Part shown: in pieces, positions 1-6,291 of the stretch
How the letters are laid out: every line of letters starts with the position of its first letter
Position numbering within the stretch: position 1 is the first letter of the stretch
DNA from: Paenibacillus aquistagni
Lineage (GTDB): Bacteria > Bacillota > Bacilli > Paenibacillales > Paenibacillaceae
NCBI RefSeq assembly: GCF_900177815.1
Contig: NZ_FXAZ01000002.1
Coordinates: 372,001 to 436,000 of the forward strand
DNA: 64,000 bases
Direction of reading: 5' to 3'
The notes under the pieces: generated by a model
Told to the model about the DNA's origin: nothing
The model's input: only the letters and a program-made list of their open reading frames with translations
The model's database searches: none
Program-made: the position numbers and the translations under genes

Positions 1-631
1 CTCCTGACTGCCACATTTGTTGGAAAGCAAGCTCCAACTGGGCTGGCTCGACAAAATCTATATGTATTTGTTCGATATGTTCATCGATGGATTTTGAACT
101 GAATGTCTTTTGCAGAATAGAAGCTTGACCAAAAAATGGCTCAAGGATCATCGATCGAACATAATTCATCGTAAGCTTCTCATCGATATATGGGGTGGAC
201 ATCACATCGGAATAAGACTTCACGGTAGCTTCTAACAGCTCCTGATCCTCAGGTGTATTAATTACCTTCATGGTCTCAACCAATGAACCAAGCGTTGTGT
301 ATTCTTCTCGATCTGAAAAATACTTTTCTACCTTTTTAACCTGATCATTCATCATTTTGCGAAGATCAGTGGCGTAATCTTTTATTTTGTCTGGACGGAA
401 ATGCAGTTGATCTATATACCAAGACATCCGGCCTGCGTCTCGTTTAGCAACACTATAGTGGTCCAATAAGTACGCAACATATTTGTGAGCTAAGCCATCT
501 AAATGCTCAGGTGTCAGCTGGTAACCCGATCTCGTCAGAGCACGACGATCGTCAGGATACAGACGATGCAGTCCAATGAGCCCCGCTGCCATCATCCATT
601 CTTCCGCTTCAATATGGACGGTAGCTGTCAC
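1..631 (-). CDS. Cas8b/Cst1-like large subunit, 3' end outside window
   Basis: An uninterrupted minus-strand frame runs from a GTG at 631 to the window edge (about 210 codons). The GTG lies 3 nt below the cas6 stop and is preceded by GAGAGGAG at about 640-647, so translation is probably coupled to cas6. The N-terminus has a W-M-M-A-A-G-L-I-G-L segment followed by an S-W-Y motif near residue 70, as in the Cas8b1/Cst1 (CXXC-CXXC) family, the large Cascade subunit that recognises the PAM in Cst-type I-B systems. The zinc-binding CXXC pairs of that family would lie beyond the edge and cannot be checked. That it is coding is secure; the family rests on position after cas6 and the N-terminal pattern. 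Confidence 0.7.
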   Translation of the reverse strand, partial: MTATVHIEAEEWMMAAGLIGLHRLYPDDRRALTRSGYQLTPEHLDGLAHKYVAYLLDHYSVAKRDAGRMSWYIDQLHFRPDKIKDYATDLRKMMNDQVKKVEKYFSDREEYTTLGSLVETMKVINTPEDQELLEATVKSYSDVMSTPYIDEKLTMNYVRSMILEPFFGQASILQKTFSSKSIDEHIEQIHIDFVEPAQLELAFQQMWQSG

Positions 632-633
632 AT

Positions 634-1350
634 TCACATCTCCTCTCGTTCATATTGCAACAGTCCGAAAAATTGCGATGTACGCTTTCCTACTCCGTTC
701 TGATACAAAAGCTGCAAATCATCTGGATGCCCCGTTAAGTGTAGTTGTCCTTTATAGGCTGTGAAATAGAGATAACGGTTTTTCATAGAGGAGTTTGTTT
801 CTTTCACGACTTGACGTCGCATCGACATGGGTGTGATCACTATAGGAGAATACGGTTCTCGCCCCGTTAATTCCCTAATACGCAAAGCCGCATAATAGTC
901 AAATTCTTTGCTATAATTCTCGTCATCAGGATGAATGGGTTTTCCATCCTTAGACTCCAATAAGATGGGAGACATGGTGCTGAATATCGCATGTTGGCTC
1001 TTAATCTGAGCTTCCTTCAACATTCGTATATTGGTTCTCGTCCACGTCTCACCAGAAGGCGTGTATGTTACAAGTTGTTGCAATCCATTGAATAAATGAA
1101 GCATAAATTCCATATCCGAGCTGCTGATGGTAATTGTGATTTCCTTGAGCTCGATGTAATCCTGCTGCATCTGATAGTGATGCAGATAAACGGCAGAGCC
1201 AAATGGTTTCATTTGTCCTGCCTGCTCTACATATAGTTTGTGATAATACGATTCATCCGCCTGACGAATGGCTTCTTTAATTAGAGAGAGAACAAGCATT
1301 CGATACGCAAGTGGTAGTCGATCAACTTTATAGCTAACAGCTAGTCTCAA
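634..1350 (-). CDS. cas6: CRISPR endoribonuclease Cas6
   Basis: Cas6 cleaves the CRISPR transcript within each repeat and stays bound to the crRNA 3' hairpin in type I-B systems. The 238-aa product has the usual length. Its C-terminal glycine-rich loop reads GVGKRTSQFFGLL (about residues 220-232), the RNA-binding signature of the family. The N-terminal half contains PLAYRMLVLSLIKEA, typical of the first ferredoxin-like fold. The start at 1350 has an excellent ribosome-binding site (AGGAGGTGA). It is the first gene of a minus-strand cas operon with the Cas8-like gene 3 nt downstream. The degenerate mini-CRISPR lies just upstream, and the main array is 3 kb further. Confidence 0.92.
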   Translation of the reverse strand: MRLAVSYKVDRLPLAYRMLVLSLIKEAIRQADESYYHKLYVEQAGQMKPFGSAVYLHHYQMQQDYIELKEITITISSSDMEFMLHLFNGLQQLVTYTPSGETWTRTNIRMLKEAQIKSQHAIFSTMSPILLESKDGKPIHPDDENYSKEFDYYAALRIRELTGREPYSPIVITPMSMRRQVVKETNSSMKNRYLYFTAYKGQLHLTGHPDDLQLLYQNGVGKRTSQFFGLLQYEREEM

Positions 1351-1432
1351 AGTCTCACCTCCTATTATCCTATTTTAATTAGATTACATCTCACTTTGAA
1401 GTTATTTTTTGTAATATTTTATCTTTTTTAGT

Positions 1433-1462
1433 ATTATAATTCCTCTTCAAATCATTTGTTAT
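1433..1462 (-). promoter_or_regulatory. candidate cas operon promoter
   Basis: On the minus strand a perfect TATAAT (1433-1438) lies about 80 nt upstream of the cas6 start. A weak -35 ATAACA (1457-1462) sits 18 bp further. It lies immediately downstream of the mini-CRISPR terminator. The -35 fit is only 4/6, so this is a moderate call. Confidence 0.4.
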
Positions 1463-1472
1463 CAGAAATAAC

Positions 1473-1507
1473 ACAAAATAAAAATGTCTCCTTATGAAGA
1501 GACATTT
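1473..1507 (-). terminator. Rho-independent terminator of the mini-CRISPR RNA
   Basis: Inverted repeat AAATGTCTC (1482-1490) / GAGACATTT (1499-1507) with an 8-nt loop. On the minus strand it is followed by a run TTTTTATTTTG. It ends the candidate guide RNA just before the cas6 promoter. Confidence 0.75.
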
Positions 1508-1508
1508 C

Positions 1509-1537
1509 TACGCATTTAAAATACGTTCATACAAAAC
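1509..1537 (-). repeat. degenerate CRISPR repeat C (half-conserved)
   Basis: On the plus strand, 1522-1537 reads TACGTTCATACAAAAC, which matches 14 of the last 16 bases of the array repeat. The other half is not conserved. It is separated by exactly 37 nt, a normal spacer length here, from degenerate repeat A. Confidence 0.6.
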
Positions 1538-1574
1538 AATGCATGCGATTGCGCCTGCCGCTCACTTTTTCAAG

Positions 1575-1602
1575 CTCTATAGCCCACACGTTCAGATAAA
1601 TT
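1575..1602 (-). repeat. degenerate CRISPR repeat A
   Basis: Aligned to the 29-nt array repeat on the plus strand, 23 of 29 positions match with one single-base gap: it starts CTCTATAGCCCAC and continues ACGTTCAGATAAATT. This is the best preserved of the three degenerate copies upstream of cas6. Confidence 0.85.
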
Positions 1603-1626
1603 ATGAAAAATATTAAAATAGAATAA

Positions 1627-1654
1627 TTTTACATCCTACTCATTCAGATAATTA
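1627..1654 (-). repeat. degenerate CRISPR repeat B
   Basis: Matches about 19 of 29 array-repeat positions with one gap; the core is CCTACTCATTCAGATAA. In the minus-strand reading it is the first repeat of the mini-array, and its 3' end supplies the 5' handle for the 24-nt guide. Confidence 0.65.
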
Positions 1655-1666
1655 TTTTGCTTCTAA

Positions 1667-1695
1667 ATAATAGCATGTTTAATAAACAACTTCAA
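1667..1695 (-). promoter_or_regulatory. promoter of the mini-CRISPR RNA
   Basis: Minus-strand -35 TTGAAG (1690-1695), a 17-bp spacer and -10 TATTAT (1667-1672) place the start of transcription near 1660. That is only a few bases before degenerate repeat B, a compact arrangement expected for a dedicated guide RNA gene. Confidence 0.6.
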
Positions 1696-1781
1696 TTTAT
1701 ATCCCTTTATTATATTTTAGAAAATAACAGTCAATGCAAGAAAGTTTTAAATGCGATCGTCATCTTGAGTTTGGCTACGGC

Positions 1782-2144
1782 TTAATGTTGACTAATAATT
1801 TCTACTTTTATAGCAGATGTTTGTCTGATTCGAGTATCTTCATACTTTCCATCTGTCCATACTTTAACATGGTCGCCAACCTCAAGGTTTGTTTTGATAT
1901 TACTTGTTAAAACATCATAAGCTTTAGGTTCATACTGAGAGATGATTTCTCTTGTTGATTTCCCTTTGATTTCTTCGTCGGTCAAACCAACTATAACAAT
2001 AACCCCTGTGTTATTTTTTTCAACAACAATCCCCTGAAAGTCCATTTCCTCACCAGCTTGATGTTGATTTTTTTCTAATCCAGATGTTAATTGATCGTTA
2101 GTACCATTACAGCCAGTGAAAACAACAGTGATCAAGACAAGCAC
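1782..2144 (-). CDS. small lipoprotein, DUF3221/YobA-like
   Basis: About 120-127 aa. A short hydrophobic stretch ends in a lipobox (VVFTGC), then a variable linker, then a compact beta-rich domain with the pattern FQGIVVEKNN...VIVIVGL...LEVGDHVKVWTDG. This resembles the DUF3221/YobA family of extracytoplasmic lipoproteins of unknown function. The GTG at 2144 has no ribosome-binding site. In the same frame an ATT at 2165 lies 6-7 nt after AGGTGGG and would give a proper signal peptide beginning I/M-K-T-Y-I-S-I-V, so the true start may be a rare ATT codon. The gene sits between the mini-CRISPR and the protease, on the same strand as both, and follows the protease terminator. Confidence 0.7.
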   Translation of the reverse strand: MLVLITVVFTGCNGTNDQLTSGLEKNQHQAGEEMDFQGIVVEKNNTGVIVIVGLTDEEIKGKSTREIISQYEPKAYDVLTSNIKTNLEVGDHVKVWTDGKYEDTRIRQTSAIKVEIISQH

Positions 2145-2248
2145 TATTGAAATGTATGTTTTAATGACAATCCCACCTTTTATTTGATAATTGTTTAACC
2201 ATAAGACGAAAATAAGGTTGTTAATGTTTCAGATAAAAGTAATGATAC

Positions 2249-2279
2249 AAAAAAATCCTGGCCGCATTATCGCCAGGAT
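2249..2279 (-). terminator. terminator of the protease gene
   Basis: Perfect 8-bp stem ATCCTGGC (2255-2262) / GCCAGGAT (2272-2279), followed on the minus strand by a run of seven T. It lies 10 nt past the protease stop codon. Confidence 0.88.
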
Positions 2280-2288
2280 AGGATAAAA

Positions 2289-3656
2289 TTAATTAGTTAA
2301 CCATGTAACAGGCGTTATACCCAATCGACTTTGTACATGAGTCACGTGGCTATATACTCGGTAGGTTGTTCCATTTTCTGTATAGACACCTCTGTGCACA
2401 CCTTTTAATTCACCATTGTTGTTATTCCAAATCGAACCACCGCTATCACCACCACTTGATATATAATTCGCTATCCGCATCGAATTAAACCAAACGGTTC
2501 CATACACCGGATTGGTCCAATACTGACTGTTATTTTTACTAAGTAGTGTACCGCAACTATTCCCCGACATTCCAGATTTACAGACCCTCTCTCCCAGCAC
2601 ATCGTTACCAGCGACTTGAACACTTGAAAATTTAACCGATTCACCATAAACTTTACTGCTTAGTGAGTTGCTTGAATCTAGTCTAACCGCAGCAGCATCA
2701 GCTTCGTTTCCATAATTAACTTTACTGCTAGTGTATCCAATATAATTATTCCCTTGGAATACACCAGTTCCAGGAGCCTTTGGCCAACAATGTTCTGCAG
2801 TAACAATATAAGGATTCGATGAGGTATCAATTGCAGAGAATCCGATTGAACAAGCCCCACTACCACCAGCTATATCATCAATGACCAATCCACCTAGCAT
2901 GTACGAATGGGTATCTGTCCGAGCATCTTCGATGGTCTTATAGGTTGGATCAACTACTTTTAAATTTAATATGCTTGTATCAACATCTGAAATGAAACTA
3001 ATTGTATCTAAAGCAGACTCACTAATCTGATCGCGAATGGCCACAATAATTTTCTGGTTAATAAAATCCAAATTAACGTATTCTATATGAATTCCACTTT
3101 CCAAAATTTTTTGAGTACTTTCAGAAATACGATTTGTAGCTTCATCAAGCTCCTCTTCAGTATACTTTGCTGTATAGGTTCTTATCGGTAACTCACTGTT
3201 TATGCTCTTAGATATAAGGTTTAACTGTTCTGAAACAATATCCTTCTTGAATCCGACATTTATGATACCACCCTGCTTCTGATCAATATACATCCCAAGG
3301 AAATTTTCCTTTAACTCAGAATGAGAGCGTATTGTTTCTTTAAGAATTGGTATGAACTTATCTTGTTTGTTGAATCTTTGATCTAATGCTTTTTCTTCAT
3401 CAACAGATAAATAGAAACCGTATTTCTCTGATATTCTACGATTAGTTATTAAGAGGCTCACTACTGATTTCTCTGTTGTAAGGCCAAAAACTTCACGTTG
3501 ATCTACTAGAGCTTTGTCAAATGTCGGAACACTCTGAGAGATTGAAGTATATTCATTAACTGACTGATTATTGTTTGAATCTGCCGAGACTACTCCCGTT
3601 AAAAAAGTAAGAGTAAGAATAACTGAGAGAATGAATGAGAAATGTTTTTTGTTCAT
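2289..3656 (-). CDS. secreted trypsin-like (S1 family) serine protease
   Basis: 455 aa. A signal peptide (residues 1-25, ending VVSADS) is followed by a pro-region of about 225 aa like those of alpha-lytic/streptogrisin-type proteases, then a catalytic domain. The triad is visible: His289 in TAEHC, a candidate Asp320 in NEADAAAVR, and Ser405 in GGDSGGS. Cysteine pairs at C269/C290 and C359/C368 suggest the disulfides usual in the streptogrisin group. The start has a TTGGAGGAAA ribosome-binding site. The enzyme would be exported as a zymogen, mature outside the cell and digest proteins. It interrupts the space between cas genes and the CRISPR array and has no obvious link to CRISPR function. 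Confidence 0.88.
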   Translation of the reverse strand: MNKKHFSFILSVILTLTFLTGVVSADSNNNQSVNEYTSISQSVPTFDKALVDQREVFGLTTEKSVVSLLITNRRISEKYGFYLSVDEEKALDQRFNKQDKFIPILKETIRSHSELKENFLGMYIDQKQGGIINVGFKKDIVSEQLNLISKSINSELPIRTYTAKYTEEELDEATNRISESTQKILESGIHIEYVNLDFINQKIIVAIRDQISESALDTISFISDVDTSILNLKVVDPTYKTIEDARTDTHSYMLGGLVIDDIAGGSGACSIGFSAIDTSSNPYIVTAEHCWPKAPGTGVFQGNNYIGYTSSKVNYGNEADAAAVRLDSSNSLSSKVYGESVKFSSVQVAGNDVLGERVCKSGMSGNSCGTLLSKNNSQYWTNPVYGTVWFNSMRIANYISSGGDSGGSIWNNNNGELKGVHRGVYTENGTTYRVYSHVTHVQSRLGITPVTWLTN

Positions 3657-3718
3657 TATTTTTCCTCCAATTTTAATAAAGACTAAAACTATTCAAACAA
3701 TCCTCCGTTATAGTTGAC

Positions 3719-3778
3719 CTTTATAACAAATTTTATTTGAACTATCACTTGAAGCCACCTCCTGATTCGTTCAAATAA
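3719..3778. repeat. inverted repeat built from CRISPR-repeat pieces
   Basis: Plus strand 3719-3727 equals the first nine bases of the array repeat (CTTTATAAC). 3731-3742 (TTTTATTTGAAC) equals the repeat in reverse orientation, and 3768-3778 (CGTTCAAATAA) equals it in forward orientation. The last two form a perfect 10-bp inverted repeat with a 26-nt loop. The segment lies upstream of the protease gene. Confidence 0.5.
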
Positions 3779-3930
3779 GATTGTCTGATACAACATAAAA
3801 CAGTTAACTTACAGCTTGTACTAACTAAAACAACCATAGATGAGAATAGGTTGCATTAATTCATACTATCACTATAAATCCTCTCTTCCTTTCGTTGAAC
3901 TTTTATTTCTAGGATTCTTTTTAGATTCCA

Positions 3931-3949
3931 TTATTATATTTTAATATTT
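3931..3949 (+). promoter_or_regulatory. protospacer-like target of the mini-CRISPR guide, 5' CCA PAM
   Basis: The plus strand here reads TTATTATATTTTAATATTT. The mini-CRISPR guide begins TTATTCTATTTTAATATTT: 18 of 19 bases agree, and the one mismatch is guide position 6, which type I effectors flip out and do not read. Bases 3928-3930 are CCA, a known PAM of type I-B systems such as that of Clostridioides difficile. Pairing stops after position 19, so the match is partial. The site overlaps the -35 element of the toxin promoter. Confidence 0.8.
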
Positions 3950-3975
3950 ACTTTATGAATAATAATTCATATAAT
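3947..3975 (+). promoter_or_regulatory. promoter of the holin-like toxin gene
   Basis: -35 TTTACT (3947-3952), a 17-bp spacer and a perfect -10 TATAAT (3970-3975), predicting a start near 3982 and a 57-nt leader. The -35 box overlaps the end of the guide-matched region, so bound Cascade would block RNA polymerase. Confidence 0.65.
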
Positions 3976-4038
3976 AATCTTGCAGGGTGTCATCTGCCCA
4001 AAATTTTACATTTATACTTTCATAGGAGGTACATAATT

Positions 4039-4146
4039 ATGATGGAAATAAAAGATGCGCTATTACTAATGATCAGTTTTTCTTCAATGATTATTGCATT
4101 ACTCATTTTAATCGTTAACATGAGTGGACAAAAACAAAAAAAGTAG
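4039..4146 (+). CDS. holin-like type I toxin peptide; candidate CreT
   Basis: 35 aa. A short acidic/polar start (MMEIKDAL), one hydrophobic helix of about 20 residues (LLLMISFSSMIIALLILIV) and a basic tail (SGQKQKK). This is the layout of the Fst/TxpA/holin-like toxin peptides (Hol_Tox family) that insert in the membrane and depolarise the cell. The start is fixed by AGGAGGT at 4024-4030, 8 nt upstream; a second ATG follows at 4042. The gene has its own promoter and terminator. Members of this family are normally silenced by an antisense RNA. Here the promoter instead carries a match to the mini-CRISPR guide, so I infer CRISPR-dependent silencing. It lies 300 bp from the CRISPR array. Confidence 0.75.
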   Translation: MMEIKDALLLMISFSSMIIALLILIVNMSGQKQKK

Positions 4147-4236
4147 ACTGACTTTTTAATAAAAGCAGCCTACTTAATCATTCTTAATTTATTTAGTAGA
4201 AGGTCATGCTGGACCCATGACCTTCTGTTTCATTTT
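4141..4236 (+). terminator. double hairpin terminator after the toxin
   Basis: A first hairpin pairs AAGTAG (4141-4146) with CTACTT (4170-4175), with CTG/CAG continuing the stem. A second, stronger 11-bp stem pairs AGAAGGTCATG (4198-4208) with CATGACCTTCT (4216-4226) and is followed by GTTTCATTTT. Confidence 0.7.
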
Positions 4237-4420
4237 ACAAAAGTACTTCTTCAATTTCAATTGTATATTCGTTTAAGATTCCTTCTGCATTCACACTAGT
4301 ATCAAATAATCTCTAGTACTCTCTAACAATACTTTCAAGCAGCTTTTTAGACAAATTCACTAATCTAATAGCTTTATAGAAAGACCAGCTTCGTTCAAAA
4401 CCAACTTGTGAAGGCTCTGG
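4235..4420 (-). pseudogene. decayed coding fragment, family unknown
   Basis: In one minus-strand frame there is protein-like sequence of about 60 codons (..PSQVGFERSWSFYKAIRL.. to ..NEYTIEIEEVLL), broken by one in-frame TAG and bounded by stops at 4421-4423 and 4235-4237. No start codon or ribosome-binding site is present. It abuts the low-coordinate end of the CRISPR array. I do not recognise the parent family. Confidence 0.45.
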
Positions 4421-4439
4421 TTAGCTTTTGTAGTTGCAT

Positions 4440-5915
4440 CTTTATAACCCACTACGTTCAAATAAAACTATCGAAATCATCGAACGAGGGGCCTTCGATA
4501 AGACTTTATAACCCACTACGTTCAAATAAAACCGATCCGCTTTATTGAAAAATATTGCAAACCTTCGAACTTTATAACCCACTACGTTCAAATAAAACTG
4601 AATGGCAAGACTCGCTATCTACTCGTATACATCCCTTTATAACCCACTACGTTCAAATAAAACCTCGTATTACTCACCGCGATAAGTTCTTGTACTAGGC
4701 TTTATAACCCACTACGTTCAAATAAAACTCACGACAATACTCTTTGACTCGCGCGAAGAGTGAACTTTATAACCCACTACGTTCAAATAAAACGATGGGA
4801 AGGCTGCGTTCGCTGCTGATCATCCTAACTACTTTATAACCCACTACGTTCAAATAAAACGTTAGATATTTACCTTCTGGTAGATCAAAAACGACAAACT
4901 TTATAACCCACTACGTTCAAATAAAACAAGTCGAAAAGCAAGAAGGAGAAGACGCCGAAAGGTAAATCCTTTATAACCCACTACGTTCATATAAAACGAG
5001 TGCCATTTACGAATAACTTTGCCGTTGGTAATTCCTTTATAACCCACTACGTTCAAATAAAACTCAATGCCGAACAAGATAACTCGAATCTTGAATATCT
5101 TTATAACCCACTACGTTCAAATAAAACCCCCTCCGTAAGATCTCAACAGGTAGTCAATCTTCTTCTTTATAACCCACTACGTTCAAATAAAACCGATCCA
5201 CGACCGTGGAATATGATCCTGAGGAAGCAACTTTATAACCCACTACGTTCAAATAAAACCGCTCAACTACGAATCACAAATACGCGAAGTTCATAGCTTT
5301 ATAACCCACTACGTTCAAATAAAACTTTTTTAAAGCGGTTTAAGCGTTTAGATTATTGACTTTCTTTATAACCCACTACGTTCAAATAAAACCAACCCTT
5401 TCCGATCAACACTCCGAATAACGCATCTGACTTTATAACCCACTACGTTCAAATAAAACGTGGTATTTGACAATGATAGAATTAATTGTACAGACTTTAT
5501 AACCCACTACGTTCAAATAAAACTTTAATCACGCCTTGCTCGAAGCTCCAATTACGCACTTTATAACCCACTACGTTCAAATAAAACTCGGACGTCTTTG
5601 ACTACTCCGACCTAAAGCATGATACTTTATAACCCACTACGTTCAAATAAAACTCTAGACTTACTGCTTGAGCCAATTACAGTGTTCAACTTTATAACCC
5701 ACTACGTTCAAATAAAACAAGGTATACATGGACAAGCTTGGATTACTTGAAGACGCTTTATAACCCACTACGTTCAAATAAAACTAGACGCACAACCTAA
5801 AGGGCAATAAGGGATACGGTACTTTATAACCCACTACGTTCAAATAAAACCTGAAAATGGCGCGTTGGGAGGGGCCGCGCAAGCGGCTTTATAACCCACT
5901 ACGTTCATATAAAAC
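4440..5915 (-). CRISPR. CRISPR array, 23 repeats and 22 spacers
   Basis: The repeat is 29 nt (plus strand begins CTTTATAACCCACTA and ends CGTTCAAATAAAAC), starting at 4440, 4504, 4570, 4635, 4700, 4765, 4832, 4899, 4969, 5035, 5099, 5165, 5231, 5297, 5364, 5431, 5495, 5559, 5625, 5690, 5756, 5822 and 5887. Spacers are 35-38 nt and look unrelated to each other. Two repeats (4969 and 5887) share one A-to-T change. The repeat aligns best with clostridial type I-B repeats when read on the minus strand (5' GTTTTATTTGAACG, 3' GGGTTATAAAG), the same strand as cas6. The position of the guide seed in the mini-CRISPR supports that orientation. The transcript would therefore start from the 5.9-6.2 kb side. 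Confidence 0.98.
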
Positions 5916-6170
5916 CCTGTTTCTAACGTATCAGAAATCCCTTGCTGCGACAAGGCTCGCGGCAGGTGCAGGCCCATTCCAATCACACTATTTTGCATCG
6001 AACCTCAATGCTGAAAAATGGAATCATTCCAATATACCCAAACCCCTTACTGCCACAAGGGAACTCAAGCTTTTTGACGAAATAGCGCTCGATGCAAAAA
6101 GTGTCCGCTTGCTTACTCTATGAATACCTCTATTGTTCAACATTATACCCTTCCACATCCTGCCTGCATA
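5916..6170 (-). promoter_or_regulatory. CRISPR leader with promoter
   Basis: On the minus strand a TATAAT (6142-6147) with a weak -35 TATGCA (6165-6170) at 17 bp would start the array transcript about 215 nt before the first repeat. The leader holds an 11-bp perfect inverted repeat, TTTTGCATCGA (5991-6001) and TCGATGCAAAA (6089-6099). It also holds two similar small hairpins (5939-5955 and 6044-6061, both containing CTG and ACAAGG). No coding sequence is supported here. Confidence 0.6.
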
Positions 6171-6291
6171 TGATCCCCTGTTCCCTTTTCCTTTCTTCCA
6201 ATCTTTTGGTAGTATAAGAACATGTGGTAAATCATGTAAGGGATAGATCCTCGCTTAATGATATTCGGGGTGGGATTCAGGGTAGGAGGAA

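Larger units (their letters stand above)
1480..1660 (-). ncRNA. CreA-like guide RNA (degenerate mini-CRISPR)
   Basis: A predicted small RNA of about 180 nt on the minus strand. Just downstream of a promoter (1667-1695) come a degenerate repeat (1627-1654), a 24-nt spacer (1626-1603), a second degenerate repeat (1602-1575), a 37-nt spacer-like stretch (1574-1538), a third half-repeat (1537-1509) and a terminator. The repeats diverge from the array repeat at 4440-5915 in the way described for CreA antitoxins, RNAs that use Cascade to repress a toxin promoter rather than to destroy phage. The first spacer matches the promoter of the holin-like toxin (protospacer 3931-3949). What is seen: repeats, spacing, promoter, terminator and target match. 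What is inferred: transcription, Cas6 processing and repression. A plain decayed array is the alternative, but it would not explain the target match. Confidence 0.75.

Noticed and set aside
1395-1430. AAAGTGAG shared by the 37-nt mini-CRISPR spacer and the cas6 promoter region as a sign of cas autoregulation
   Set aside because: The match covers spacer positions 7-14 only, the seed positions 1-5 do not pair and there is no CCA next to it.
4237-4330. Antisense RNA promoter for the holin-like toxin
   Set aside because: I looked for a minus-strand -35/-10 pair facing the toxin terminator and found none convincing; the segment reads as a gene fragment instead.
4371-4404. Apparent extra degenerate CRISPR repeat just outside the array
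   Set aside because: The likeness is limited to CTTTATA and CGTTCAAA pieces with a large gap, and the segment is better explained as part of the decayed coding fragment on the minus strand.
5000-6123. Open frames across the CRISPR array repeating the peptide LYNPLRSNKT
   Set aside because: They are read through the repeats themselves and have no ribosome-binding site.
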